Shown piece by piece: positions 1 to 11,709 of a stretch of 64,000 nt of DNA. Made by a program: the position numbers and the translations under genes. The stretch covers positions 21,128,501 to 21,192,500 of the forward strand of contig JAIVEN010000011.1 of assembly GCA_026686845.1 (NCBI GenBank). Direction: 5' to 3'. Numbering within the stretch: the first letter of the stretch is position 1; every line of letters starts with the position of its first letter. This DNA comes from Adenanthera pavonina. Taxonomy: Eukaryota > Streptophyta > Magnoliopsida > Fabales > Fabaceae. Below the pieces are notes generated by a model. That model ran no database searches and had not been told where the DNA came from. It saw only the letters and a list, made by a program, of their open reading frames with translations.

Positions 1-1092
1 TCAGTAAATGATCAATTCAAGAAGTTGAGCACAAGATTAGATATGATTGAAGCGTCTCCTTCTTATTCTAAAACAAGCCGAAGAGGAAAGAACCATGTGA
101 TATATTCTGATGATGGGGAAGAAGAAGTAGGAACTGAATTTGAGGAGGAAGAGATACAACCAAGAAGAACTAGAGAAAACCGACATGCAACTAGAAATAA
201 TCAAGAGTACCAGAAGGATCCTCTTGCCAATATAAAAATAAAAATTCCCTCTTTCCAAGGGAAAACTGATCCTGATGCCTACTTAGAGTGGGAAAGGCGT
301 GTGGAGCTTGTGTTTGAATGCAATTCATATTCTGAGGAAAGCAAGGTAAGATTGGCTGCTGTAGAGTTTACTGATTATGCTAGTATTTGGTGGAATCAAT
401 TGTGTACTACTAGGAGGAGAACTGGAGAGGGTCTGGTTAGGACATGGCACGAGATGAAAACAATTATGAGGAAACGATATGTGCCTAACCATTACCATAG
501 GGATGTACACATGAAGCTTTAGAAACTCAAGCAAGGGTCCATGAGTGTGGAGGAGTATTACCAGGAGATGGAGATTTCTATGATAAAAGCCAATGTGGAT
601 GAAGATCCTGAACAAACAACGGCGAGATTCCTAAGGGGATTAAATCCCGAGATTGCTGCTGAGGTTGAGATGCAAAACTACCTCGATATGGAGGAGTTAT
701 TGCATAAGACTATAAAAGTAGAGAGGCACTTGAAGGCAAAGCAGAAAGTGAAACCATTTGTTGGATCCAACAAAGACTATAAAACGCCTTTCAAGTCCAA
801 AGGTGAGACCAAGCCCAAGGAGGAAAGCAAGTCAAAGGAATCTATAGGTAAGTTTTCTAAACCTTTCTCTACTAATTCTTCTAAAATTAAGTGTTTTAAA
901 TGTCAAGGCTTTGGTCATGTTGCTGCACAATGTCCTAATAAGAGGACTATGATGGTTCTTGAGAATGGTTATGTGACTAGTGAAAGCAGCGGCGGAGAAG
1001 AAGATGAGGCCGAGAGGAGCTCTCATGGAGATGGTGGTTCTGATGTGGAGATAGCTGATGCCGTCATTGGTGAAGTGCTGGTTTCTAGATGA
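1..1092 (+). pseudogene. Ty3/gypsy Gag, cut by the window start
   Basis: Capsid/nucleocapsid part of a Ty3/gypsy polyprotein, which packages element RNA in cytoplasmic particles. Seen: an acidic N-terminal stretch, the plant retrotransposon gag domain with DPDAYLEWERRVE, a WW pair (SIWWNQL) and RRRTGEG, then a CCHC zinc knuckle CFKCQGFGHVAAQC at 892-933. The frame starts before the window, so the true N-terminus is missing; other copies show about 25 residues upstream. Two in-frame stops break it: TAG at 520-522 (where C1 has CAG) and TGA at 1090-1092 (where C1 has an Arg codon). Clearly a dead copy of the same family as C1 and the gag at 6242. Family assignment is secure; the exact lineage is less so. 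Confidence 0.9.
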
Positions 1093-2548
1093 GCTTTTAA
1101 CATACATCCAAAGGAGGATCTAGAAAGGTAGCAACGTGAGAACCTGTTCCACACCAAATGTTTTATCAACAACAAGGTATGTACTCTCATCATTGATAAT
1201 GGTAGTTGCACCAACTTAGCTAGTACCTTGTTAGTTGAAATGCTAGGTTTGCCGACTATGAGGCACCCCACACCTTATAATTTGTTATGGTTTAATGAAA
1301 GTGGGGATGCTAAGGTAACTAGACAAGTGAAGGTAGCATTTTCAATAGGTAGTTTTAATGATGAAGTATTGTGTGACGTTGCACCTATGAATGCTGGTCA
1401 TTTGTTACTTGGTAGGCCTTGGCAATTTGATAGGAGGATTAAGTATGATGGTTATACTAATAGGTACTCTCTTATGTATAATAGCAAGACCATTGTACTA
1501 ACACCTCTTAGTCCAGTGCAGGCTCTTGGAGATCAAAGAAGAATACGCAAGAATGTAGCGTGAGAGAGAAAGAAAAGAAAGAGCGTGATAAAGAGAGAAA
1601 AGAGAGTGAGATGAAAAGAAAAGAAGAGAGAGAAAGTAAGAAAAAGAAAGAAAGTGTTGAAAGTAAAGTAACATTATTTGCAGGAAGAGGAGAGATTAAG
1701 AGAGCATTGTTTCGTGAGACATCTTTTGTATTGATGTATAAGGATGTGTATTTGACTGTTTCTAACCTTGACAACTCTCTGCCATCTAGTGTCCTAAGTT
1801 TGTTGCAGGAATACAATGACTTGTTCCAGGAGGAGATACCGGATGGGTTGCCTCCCATTAGAGGCATTGAACATAGAATTGATTTCATTCCCGGAGCAGC
1901 AATTCCAAATTGACCTGCATATAGGGCAGATCCTGAGGAGACTAAGGAGATTCAGCGACAAGTTGATGAGTTGTTGAAAAAGGGGTTTGTAAGAGAAAGC
2001 CTTAGTCCATGTGCTGTTCCAGTAATTCTTGTGCCTAAAAAGGATGACAAATGGCGAATGTGTGTGGACTGCCGAGCCATCAACAAAATCACAGTTAAGT
2101 ATAGATATCCCATTCCTAGACTTGATGACATGTTAGATGAGTTGCATGGTGCATGTATCTTTTCTAAAATAGATCTTAGGAGTGGTTATCACCAGATTCG
2201 CATGAATGAGGGGGATGAGTGGAAGACTGCCTTTAAGACCAAATCTGGTTTGTTTGAGTGGTTAGTCATGCCCTTTGGCTTGACTAATACCCCAAGTACC
2301 TTTATGTGTCTTATGAATCATGTGTTTGGCCCTTACATAGGAAAATTTGTTGTAGTTTACTTTGATGATATCCTTGTGTTTTCCAAGAGTTTAGATGAGC
2401 ATATTGGGCATTTGCGTGCTGCTTGTGTGATTTTACGTGAGAATAGACTCTTTGCAAATCTAGAGAAGTGTTCTTTCTGTTTGGATTCTGTTGTTTTTCT
2501 TGGTTTTATTATAGGTGCTAATGGTGTCCACGTGGATGAGGAGAAGGT
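1093..2548 (+). pseudogene. Ty3/gypsy protease, charged linker and reverse transcriptase, 3'-deleted
   Basis: Continues the Gag frame into a retropepsin-like segment with IIDNGSCTN (Asp codon at 1195-1197; DNG rather than the usual D-S/T-G) and GHLLLGRPWQFDRR. A Lys/Glu/Arg-rich linker follows at about 1560-1660, after a frameshift near 1560. The RT then shows VPKKDDKWRMCVDCRAINK, SKIDLRSGYHQIR, MPFGLTN and the catalytic YFDD box at 2358-2369. A TGA lies at 1911-1913. The RT stops abruptly at about 2548 after VHVDEEKV; RNase H and integrase are absent and the sequence jumps into LTR-like DNA. RT would copy element RNA into cDNA, but this copy cannot act. Confidence 0.9.
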
Positions 2549-2636
2549 GTGATGAAGGCAAGTTAAGGGAAACAATGGGCCATGGACAAATTCAAGACCC
2601 ACTTCAAGGCATTGGAGGACCAATGACCAGAGCTAG
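2549..2636 (+). repeat. LTR U3 fragment, family-B-long-like, split by an insertion
   Basis: Encodes the Pol-tail motif PLQGIGGPMTRAR and closely matches the U3 start of the long LTR B at 3588. It resumes at 5235-5255 with TKAMKQA once the palindromic insertion and its GCTAG duplication are taken out. It was joined to the truncated RT by an internal deletion at about 2548. Confidence 0.75.
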
Positions 2637-4155
2637 TGATAGAACAAGGGCTAGGCATGAATTGCAAGAGTTTGGAGCGGAGCATGGAGAGCTTGGAAGA
2701 CTTGATCAAGGTGTTGAACATAAAGCCCAAGTTTAAGTGCGATTATCAACTCCAAGATACAAGTTTCAGATCCAAGCTCAAGATAAGGCCATTGGAGGAG
2801 GTCATTAAAAGATCATGTGCTTCATTAAAATAGTATGTGACCTAAGTATTAATGGGCCTAATTAGTATTAATTTCGTTTTTATTAATTATGGGCTGAACT
2901 TTGTTAATTAATAAAGCCCAATTAGTCAAATAGTAGTCTTTTTGATAGCCCACCTTGTAAATAAACATGTCATGTGCTAAACATGTGATTTCATTAATAT
3001 GTTGGCATATTTATAAGGGCTTAGGTATTATTTTATTATTTTCTTATGAATTTTCGTTATTTTATTTTAGGATTTTATTTTACTAGTTTTCTAGGTCCAA
3101 TAGGAGTGTTGTTTGGGCCTAAAGTCTCCTAATCCTATTAGGATCACTTAAGCCTAAAATAATTAGGATTTCTAGGCTTATTAAGTTAGATTTTGCCTTG
3201 CCTACTTAAAGCTAACTTTCATGTACGTTTTTTAAGATTTGATTGATTAAAGTTTCAGACTTTTGTGAGTTCCTCTTGCGATTCTTTGAGTGCTAGAGAG
3301 AATACTATGACTTATCAAGGAATTGGTCCTTCCTTGTGGCGTCACCGGAACTAGGGTTCAAGACACCGATTCTCTTAGGTTCTAATTCACCTAGACCAAC
3401 ATATCTTGTGTGCTTTCTTGTTCATTTTTTTTTACTACTCTCATAAGAAAGCAAGTTTGAAAAACAATAAGAAGAAAGACACACAAAGAAGAGAATAAAT
3501 AAGAAAGCACACAAGATATGTTGGTCTAGGTGAATTAGAACCCAATAGAACCGGTCTCTTGAACCCTAGTTCCGGTGACGCCACAAGTGATAGAGTACGA
3601 TCGAGGCATGAAGCATTTGATGATGAGGGCAAGCTAAGAGAAACAATGGACCATGAACAAATTCAAGGCCCACTTCAAGGCATTGGAAGACTAATGACTA
3701 GAGCTAGAACAAAAGCCATGAAGCAAACCATGAATGGGGTGATCCAAAATATGATTAACATGGAACCATTGTATTTGAATGATTTTGAGGCCCAAAACAA
3801 AGAAAGAGGTAAGCTGAAAATGTGGAGCCAAATTATAGTCAACAAGCCCAACTTGGAGAAGGCCCAATATGGAGAATTCACTTAAAATACATGTGCTTCT
3901 CATGTGGTCACTAAAAGTGACGTTTTTAATAAGTTTTATTAGGATTATTTTAGTCAATTTGTTTCCTTTTCCATAAAAGGCAAATAATGATCTGATTTGC
4001 TTTGCTTTATGCATTTAAGAGGAGCCAACCTTTTCAAATTCAAAATTAGAATTAAATGCTCCTTTTGACTTAGGATTTCCTTTTTGTATTAATTAGCATT
4101 AATAAGGTTAGGTTTGTGGGGGTGAACTAGAGTTAGTTTGTGGTTAATACTTGCC

Positions 4156-4163
4156 TATAAATA
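4156..4163 (+). promoter_or_regulatory. LTR B TATA box
   Basis: TATAAATA within the near-palindrome GCCTATAAATAGGC, conserved in all B copies (for example 62243-62250). It lies 126 bp upstream of the twin hairpin, which places the hairpins in the transcribed leader. Confidence 0.65.
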
Positions 4164-4288
4164 GGCACCACCTCTTGTACTCTTGCAAAACACAACATGA
4201 ATGAATGAATTTCTTTTCAGCAACTTTGTTGTTGTTCAGTGAGTTCTTTCTTGCTTATCCTTGAGTGCCAGAAAGAATGAGGACTTAT

Positions 4289-4347
4289 CAAGGAGTGGTG
4301 ATCCTTGTGGCGTCCCGGAGTTAGGATTCAAGAGACGGGTTCTCTTG
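4289..4347 (+). promoter_or_regulatory. Twin stem-loop in the leader of LTR B
   Basis: Hairpin 1 at 4289-4307 is CAAGGA...TCCTTG; hairpin 2 at 4329-4347 is CAAGAGA-CGGGT-TCTCTTG. A 15-codon upstream ORF (4277-4324) overlaps hairpin 1 and stops 4 nt before hairpin 2. The same pair with different stems occurs in families A, C and G. Stem pairing is seen in the sequence; any function is inferred. Confidence 0.7.
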
Positions 4348-5255
4348 GAGTCTACTTCCTTCGACCAACATTTTGTTCAGTCTTCTTATTTCATCGTGTC
4401 TATTTTATTTAGTTTTTGTTCATTGTTGTTCTTCATTGTTCTTGTGCTCAATTCATCTTTCCTTGAGTTCCACGATTCTTATATCAAAGAAGGCTCTTAG
4501 GACAGGTTCCTAACGTGTCTCCCATCAACAAGGAAGGACCAATTCCTTGATAAGTCATAGTATTCTCTCTAGCACTCAAAGAATCACAAGAGGAACTCAC
4601 AAAAGTCTGAAACCTTAATCAATCAAATCTTAAAAAAAGGTACATGAAAGTTAGCTTTAAGTAGGCAAGGTGAAATCTAACCTAATAAGCCTAGAAACCC
4701 TAATTAATTTGGACTTAAGTGATCCTAATAGGATTAGGAGACTTTAGGCCCAAACAACACTCCTATTGGACCTAGGAAACTAGTAAAATAAAATCCTAAA
4801 ATAAAATAACGAAAATTCATAAGAAAATAATAAAATAATACCTAAGCCCTTATAAACATGCCAACATATTAATGAAATCATATGTTTAGCACATGACATG
4901 TTTATTTACAAGGTGGGCTATCAAAAAGACTACTATTTGACTAATTGAGCTTTATTAATTAACAAAGTTCAGCCCATAATTAATAAAAACGAAATTAATA
5001 CTAATTAGGCCCATTAATACTTAGGTCACATGCTATTTTAATGAAGCACATGATCTTTTAATGACCTCCTCCAATGGGCTTATCATGAGCTTGGATTTGA
5101 AACTTGTATTTTAGAGTTGATAATCTCACTTAAACTTGGGCTTTATGTTCAACACCTTGATCAAGTCTTCCAAGCTCTCCATGCTCCGCTCCAAACTTTG
5201 GCAATTCATGCCTAGCCCTTATTCTATCAGCTAGGACCAAAGCCATGAAGCAAGC

Positions 5256-5356
5256 TGTAACATCCTACCTCCACTACAACCCAAAAAACATCTCACAGCC
5301 TCAAACCAGCGGAAACGAACCCCAAAAATACCAAATTTTGGGCTGGGGCCGCGGCC
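5256..5356 (-). repeat. Fragment of a D-like (Tekay-type) LTR
   Basis: Begins TGTAACATCCTACCTCC and ends in the GGGCTGGGGCCGCGGCC stretch also seen at the start of LTR D (8686 and 19706). About 100 bp remain, with internal deletions relative to D. Strand is given by analogy with D. Confidence 0.65.
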
Positions 5357-5560
5357 AAAATTTGAAGGAAATCAAATAGATCATGAGGAGTATACTTACC
5401 TTTCAAGGTTGATTGATGCATCTTTGCTCTAATCCATCCATAAATTTGAATTAGTTCAGAGTATTCAAAAGAAAAAAAAAGGAGAAATTGTGGGTGCTGC
5501 AAAAAAAAAAAAAAAGAAAACAATAGTGAAAAAAAAATCGTACAAAAAAAAAACTTTCCA
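5357..5560 (-). repeat. Reverse fragment of a gag-only element 3' region, plus A-rich sequence
   Basis: 5373-5450 matches, in reverse, the end of the internal region of C2 (about 37970-38040) and of A1 (40890-40960), which encodes MHQSSLKGKYTPHDLF. From about 5465 it is A-rich low-complexity DNA. No gene. Confidence 0.6.
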
Positions 5561-6241
5561 GAATTGAGCACCTTTGAAGTTTGAATTTCCTTTGGATTGA
5601 TTTGCATTAATTGCTGAAATTGCATCCCTTGATTTGTGGGTTGTTTGTTTCTGAATTACCAAATTTGAAGCTTTTGTTCCCAAGTCACAAAAGGAGTCCA
5701 TATTCATTTCACTTGGGTGGTAAGTTGCTTTCATATTACTTTTTAGAATTTTACTCTTCTATTAAAGTCTATCCAAATCCCTTCCTATCTTATTTTTCCT
5801 AATTTGTTATTGTCCTTTTATTATGTTCAAATCTCTAAAATCAGTTCATTCCTTTTGGTGCGCTTCATTATCTTAATTTCCAGCATTTTCTTTTCTTAAC
5901 TGGAAAATTCAGTTTCTTTTCTTGAAAACAGAAAATCCATCTTTGTTTGTTGGTCAACATTGTTTTAAACTCTTTTGAGAATTTGAATTTTTGGATCTTT
6001 GACTTTGAGATTGCCACTTAAAACATTGCTTCTTGATTTAAGTTTAGATTCAATTTTGCACTCTCATAGGAAGCAAGAGTGAGTGGTAAAAGGCAAGAGT
6101 GTAATTATATCATTTCTGGAAAAAGCCTTTAAAGTGTGTAAAACACGAGTGAACTTACATCATTCTTGAGTGTAACACGTGAGAGAGTGGTGAGGTCCAT
6201 TGCTCTTTGAATTTGCACTAACATTTCAGGTTCTTGGAAAC
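5561..6241 (+). other. Retrotransposon 5' leader, no LTR or PBS left
   Basis: Pyrimidine-rich non-coding leader homologous to those of C1 (about 25700-26421) and C2 (34127-34716). It includes the landmarks AACACGTGAGAG and GCACTAACATTTCAG just before the gag ATG. The 5' LTR and PBS have been lost upstream. Confidence 0.7.
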
Positions 6242-7026
6242 ATGTCTGGTGGTAGTGAAACTCAAATGCTAGATTTGAAGCTCTTTATGGACTCCATAAA
6301 TGATCAGCTTAAGAAATTGAGTATGAGATTAGATGTGATGGAAGCTTACCCTTCTCATTCTAAAACAAGTCGAGGAAAGCACCATATGATCTATTCTGAT
6401 GATGGTGAAGAAGAGGTGGGAACTGAATTTGAGGAGGAAGAGCTGCAACCAAGAAGAGCTAGACAAAGCCGGCATACATTTAGACATAACCAAGAGCATA
6501 AGAAGGATCCCCTTTCCAATATAAAAATGAAGATTCCTTCCTTCCAAGGGAAAGTTGATCCTGATGGTTAGTTAGAGTGGGAAAGGCACGTGGAGCTCGT
6601 GTTTGAATGCAATTCATATTCTGAGGAAAGCAAGGTAAGATTGGCTGCTGTTGAATTTACTGACTATGCTAGTATTTGGTGGAACCAGTTGTGTAGTACT
6701 AGGAGGAGAACTGGAGAGGGTCCTGTTAGGACATGGCACGAAATGAAGACAATTATGAGAAAATGATATGTGCCAAATCATTACCATAGGGATGTACACA
6801 TGAAGCTTCAAAAACTAAAACAAGGAACCATGAGTGTGGAGGATTATTACCAGGAGATGGAGATGTCCATGATAAAGGCCCATGTAGATGAAGATCCTGA
6901 GCAAACAATGGCAAGTTTCCTTAGAGGATTGAATCCAGATATTGTTGCTGAGGTTGAGATGCAAAACTATCTTGATGTGGAGGAGTTATTGCATAAAGCC
7001 ATTAAAGTTGAAAGGCACTTGAAGGC
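6242..7026 (+). pseudogene. Ty3/gypsy Gag, truncated at an inversion junction
   Basis: Starts at ATG 6242 (MSGGSETQMLDLKLF), 13 nt after a conserved CAG. This is the most complete gag N-terminus of its subfamily here. Stops interrupt it at 6569-6571 (TAG) and in RK*YVPNHY near 6766. The frame continues through MSVEDYYQEMEMSM to VERHLKA, then ends at about 7026 where the sequence flips to minus-strand RNase H. The CCHC knuckle and everything downstream are missing. Stops plus inversion make it inactive. Confidence 0.88.
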
Positions 7027-8617
7027 ATCAATTCCAATTTTAGATGCATCACATTCTACCTTAAAAACCTTAGAAAAGTCAGGAAGAACAAGTAAAGGGG
7101 CATTGATTAACTTATCTTTCAAAGTTTGAAAAGCCCGGTCTTGTGCCTCTCCCCATTTAAACACCACATTCTTCTTTACTAGCTCATTTAGAGATGCAGT
7201 AATGGTTGAGAAGTCTCAAACAAATCTTCGGTAGAAAGTAACTAACCCATGGAAACTTCTCACTTCATTTGCATTCCTCGGTATAGGCCATTCGTGGATT
7301 GCTTTCACCTTCTCTTCATCCATGTGAACACCATCAGCACCTACAATAAAATGAAGGAAAACAACATAATCCAAACAGAAAGAACACTTCTCTAGATTCG
7401 CAAAGCGTTTGTTCTCACATAAAATTACAAAAACAGCACGCAAATGCCCAATATGCTCATCTAGACTCTTGGAAAATACAAGGATATCATCAAAGTAAAC
7501 TACAACAAATTTTCCTATGTAGGGGCGAAACACATGATTCATAAGACACATAAAGGTACTTGGGGTATTAGTCAAGCCAAAGGGCATGACCAACCACTCA
7601 TACAAACCAGATTTGGTCTTAAAGGTAGTCTTCCACTCATCCCCCTCATTCATGCAAATCTGGTGATAACCACTTCTAAGATCTATTTTAGAAAAGATAC
7701 ATGCACCATGCAACTCATCTAACATGTCATCAAGTCTAGGAATGGGATATCTATACTTAACTGTGATTTTGTTGATGGCTCGGCAATCCACACACATTCG
7801 CCATTTGCCATCCTTTTTGGGCACAAGAATTACTGGAACAACACATGGATTAAGGATTTCTCTTACAAACCCCTTTTTCATCAACTCATCAACTTGCCTC
7901 TGAATCTCCTTAGTCTCCTCAGGATTTGCCCTATATGCAGGTCGATTTGGAATTGCTGCTCTAGGAATGAAATCAATTCTATGCTCAATGCCTATAATGG
8001 GAGGCAACTCATCTGGTATCTCCTCTGGAAATAAGTCATTGTATTTCTGCAACAAACTTAGGATACTAGATGGAAGAGAGTTATTAAGGTTAGAAACAGT
8101 CAAATACACATTCTTATACATCAATACAAAGGATGTCTCACAAAACAATGCTCTCTTAATCTCTTCCCTTCCCGCAAATAATGTTGCCTTACTTTCAACA
8201 CTTTCTTTCTTTTTCTCACTTTCTCTCTTTTCTTTTCTTTTCATCTCACTCTCTTTTCTCTCTTTATCACACTCTTTCTTTTCTTTCTTTCTCACACTAC
8301 ATTCTTGCATGATTCTTCTTTGATATTCAAGAGCCTGCACTGGACTAAGAGGTGTTAGTACAATGGTCTTGTTATTATGCATAAGAGAATATCTGTTAGT
8401 GTACCCATCATACTTAATCCTCCTATCAAATTGCCAAGGCCTACCAAGTAACAAATGATCAGCGTTCATAGGTGCAACATCACACAATACTTGTCTTAGA
8501 ATAAGAAGGGGAAGCTTCAATAATATCTATTCTTGTACTCAATTTCTTGAATTGATCATTTATTGAGTCCATGAAGAGCTTCGAATCTAAAATTTGAGGT
8601 TCGCTACCACTAAACAT
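7027..8617 (-). pseudogene. Minus-strand Gag N-terminus fused to protease, RT and start of RNase H
   Basis: Reads right to left. The Gag ATG is at 8617 (MFSGSEPQILDSKLF); after SPSYSKT an internal deletion removes most of gag and joins to the end of the protease domain (CDVAPMNADHLLLGRPWQF). A charged linker follows, then a complete-looking RT with CVDCRAINK, MPFGLTN and YFDD; 8520 to 7216 is open for 434 codons. A stop after FYRRFV separates the RNase H start (VECDASKIGID). The upstream leader is split by element D: leader pieces 8618-8685 and 22176-23037, with the 5' LTR at 23038-24067. An A2-type element, defective through the gag deletion and the inversion at about 7026. Confidence 0.85.
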
Positions 8618-10532
8618 GTTTTGAGAATCTGAAATGTTAGTGAAAATCAAGGAGAAAATGGACTTCACCACTCCGTCACGTGTTTTCTAACACCCTACCT
8701 CCTAACACCTCCAAACTTGATCAAAAACTTCAAAATCCAACTAAACACAACCCAAACAACTCAAAACAACTTCTCACAACCTCATAACAGCGGAAATGAA
8801 CCCAAAAAGGCCAGAAAATGGGCTGGGGCCACGGCCACTACAATATTGCCGTGGCTCCGGCCTCCTATGTTTCTCCCCCGCTTCTGCCTTCTCTAGAACC
8901 ACGGCATGAACTCCGGAGCCGTGGTGCCCCATGCTGATATCCCATATCACCAACTTCTATACTCCGTGATGAACTTCAGACGCGCATAACTTTAAGCTCC
9001 AACCTCCGATTGATTTGATTCTAACTCCTAAGTCAATCTAATCCCAATCTATACATAAACACTACTTTCACCTCAATCCAACTCCGTATGCAGATTCTGG
9101 ACCCTTAACACTATTTTGGCTACTTATTGACCAAAATTCACCAGTAACCACCTCCAATTGCCACTAAAGGCAATTAGTCACTTAGAGACCAATCATACAG
9201 GTCCAAAACCCCCAAACCAACATGTCCAAAGAGGTTTCACTCCAAAGAAACCACTCCTTTGAGATTTGACCCCAAGGAACCCCAACTAGACAAACGGGCT
9301 ATAGGCCATAAAACACACCAATCAGGCCCAAAATACACCATTCATTACATATAGCACATACACACAACATATATAACCATACATACAAACACAACAAAGT
9401 CATACATCCATGACAAACCATTCTATCCTACTTGGCACATGATACATTACCCAAAATACTCATAAACTACATAAACCTAGTATTTCCATGTCCTCTACTA
9501 ATCCTTCGACTTCTAAGGACAAGTGCCAGAACCATCACCTGAAAGGTTAGTCATAGGATAAGGGTGCGAGACAATGTCTTAGTAACCGAGGACAACCACA
9601 CACACATATATATGTGCATATATCTCATACAACTCATGAATGCAATGTGAATGAATGGTATGCATGTTCTCTCCCTCATACACGGCTAGAACCATGGGCT
9701 GTCATCATCACAAGATATTTCAATAGATGATTCCCTTCCAATAGTCGGTGAAGACTGATTCTGGGATATCACCAAGCTCACCTTACCCTAATGTAACCTG
9801 GCCAATGGTTACACTAGAGCTCAGACCGTGGCTCTCCTTCCCGTGGACCATCACGAATCAATGGTGATTTAAGGAAGGTGCATCCCCAAATCCAATGCCA
9901 CCTGGCTCTCCTAGGGAGAGGATTTAGTGATAGAAATATTTCATCATATCATATTGTCCTCTGCCGCCTGGCTCTCCCATTTAGAGAATTTAGCAACAGG
10001 GATCTTTTTCATATCATCATCTCATATCACATTATCTCATCATCACCTTATCATCAATCTCTCACTATGCAGTCATATGGTGATGATGTCAATGTCATGG
10101 CAATATGTCTTTACACACATATATACATCATTATCATCACAAGCATCATATGAACATGCTAGCATGCAATGATATGGGGATGCTACACATCACAATATAT
10201 ATACAATCATCATACATCAACTAGCCGTGCATACCACGATATCTAGAAAAACGATACACACACACAATCAATATCGTGGTATGAAAAGGAACATGCATAT
10301 ATACCCAAATATATGTATTGTCATACTATACAAGCAATACAATACAAACATACACTCGGTTACCTTAGGTTGTCAATACCACACACGTGAGTTCCACAAA
10401 CTTCTTGAATGCCCAACACGCTTGAACCCCTCTTGGTTAACCAAACAATCTTCAAAATACCATAATTCTTCTATTAACACAGTATACCATTAAACCAAAT
10501 ATCACAATTCAACCACTTTAGGCCTAACCCAA

Positions 10533-11549
10533 TGATAAGTGAACCCTTTTAGAACCTGTCCAAAGAACTCACTTTGATGTGATGTATATGACACCTGGAT
10601 CTTTGCGAAACAAGGGACACAAAGACTGGAAAATTAAAAAATAGTCAGAAGAAAGACACACAAAAAAGAGAATGAACAAGAAAGCACACAAGATATGTTG
10701 GTCTAGGTGAATTAGAACCCAAGAGAACCGGTCTCTTGAACCCTAGTTCTGATGACGCCACAAGGGAGGACCAATTCCTCGATAAGTCGTAGTTCGCTCT
10801 AGCACTCAAAGAACGGAAGAGAAACAAAGTCTGAAATTCTATTCATCAAATCTGAAAAACGTACATGAAAGTTAGCCTTAAGTAGGCAAGGTAAAATCTA
10901 ACCTAATAAGCTTAGAAACCCTAATTAATTTGGGCTTAAGTAATCCTAATAGGATTAGGAGACTTTAGGCCCAAATAACAATCCTATTAGAACTAGGAAA
11001 CTATTAAAATAAATCCCTAAGAATAAAATAACGAAAATTCATAAGAAAATAATTAAAATAAGACCTCAGCCCTTATAAACATGTCACCACATTAATGAAG
11101 TCACATGTTTGGCCCATAACATGCTTATTTACAAGGTGGGCTATCAAAATGACTACTAATTAACTAATTGGGCTTTATTAATAAACAAAGTTCAGCCCAT
11201 ATTTAATAAAAACGAAATTAATACTAATTAGGCCCATTAATCCTCAAATCACATGCTCTTTAAGAAAGTCACATGTTGGGCTTGATTTTGGGCTTAAATA
11301 TGAACTTCTATATATGATAACATAATCATGCCATTGTTGTGCTCTTAGGCTTCAAATTTAGTTAAGTGCAAAGGCTCCATCTCAAGTTGCTTGTTGGTCA
11401 CACCACTCAAGGCCTCTTTCATTGCCTTAGCTCTTGATCTTGTCATTGAGTCTCCCATGCCTTGTAATGGATCAGCTGTCTTCCACTTCTGGATTACATG
11501 TTCAGCCTCCTTTTTTCTAATGTCCTGAGCTTGCTCCATGCTTGCATCA
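10533..11549 (-). mobile_element. Solo LTR, family A2
   Basis: Plus-strand ends are TGATAAGTGAACC and GCTTGCATCA, with TSD CCCAA at 10528-10532 and 11550-11554. The uninterrupted sequence exists in the other D LTR near 21530. In sense, U3 starts with coding for DASMEQAQDIR...PLQGMGDSMTRSRAKAMKEAL (11345-11549), a Pol tail like that of C1. About 1,017 bp. Confidence 0.93.
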
Positions 11550-11709
11550 CCCAAGGTTCCAACATCACCCCTTTCATGCATCATTAAGCTCTTAGGGACC
11601 ATTCAAACACTACTCAACCACATACACTTCAGACTACCAAGTGCCCAAACTGAACACAACCTAGGGTTAAGCTCAAATCACACATAAACCCTTTAAAACT
11701 CACACCTAA

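Larger units (their letters stand above)
3588..4527 (+). mobile_element. Solo LTR, family B (long form)
   Basis: Starts TGATAGAGTACG and ends CTCCCATCA, with TSD ACAAG at 3583-3587 and 4528-4532. About 940 bp, longer than the other B copies because U3 keeps a coding stretch with PLQGIGRLMTRARTKAMK. TATAAATA is at 4156-4163 and the twin hairpin at 4289-4347. It sits inside the inverted arm of the palindromic LTR A, so it is younger than that insertion. Confidence 0.92.
2637..5229. mobile_element. Palindromic LTR-A insertion with both U3 ends outward
   Basis: The forward LTR-A arm runs from TGATAGAACAAGG at 2637 to about 3427. A short spacer resembles the A-family leader. A reverse-complement LTR-A arm then runs from about 3451 to 5229, interrupted by a complete LTR B (3588-4527). 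Both arms lack the U5 end, so both outer termini are U3 starts. The unit is flanked by a perfect GCTAG duplication (2632-2636 and 5230-5234), and the host reading GPMTRAR/TKAMKQA is continuous across it. It therefore looks inserted as a unit rather than formed by a later inversion. Confidence 0.85.

Noticed and set aside
4261..4500. 79-codon ORF beginning MSARKNEDLSRSGDPCG, recurring in all LTR B copies
   Set aside because: It begins at a non-ATG position in most readings, tracks the hairpin region of the LTR, and recurs simply because the LTR is repeated; ATG-less and frame-broken in several copies.
9878..10172. Short ORFs in LTR D
   Set aside because: Low-complexity CAT/TCA-rich DNA inside an LTR; the corresponding ORF in the other LTR D is altered.
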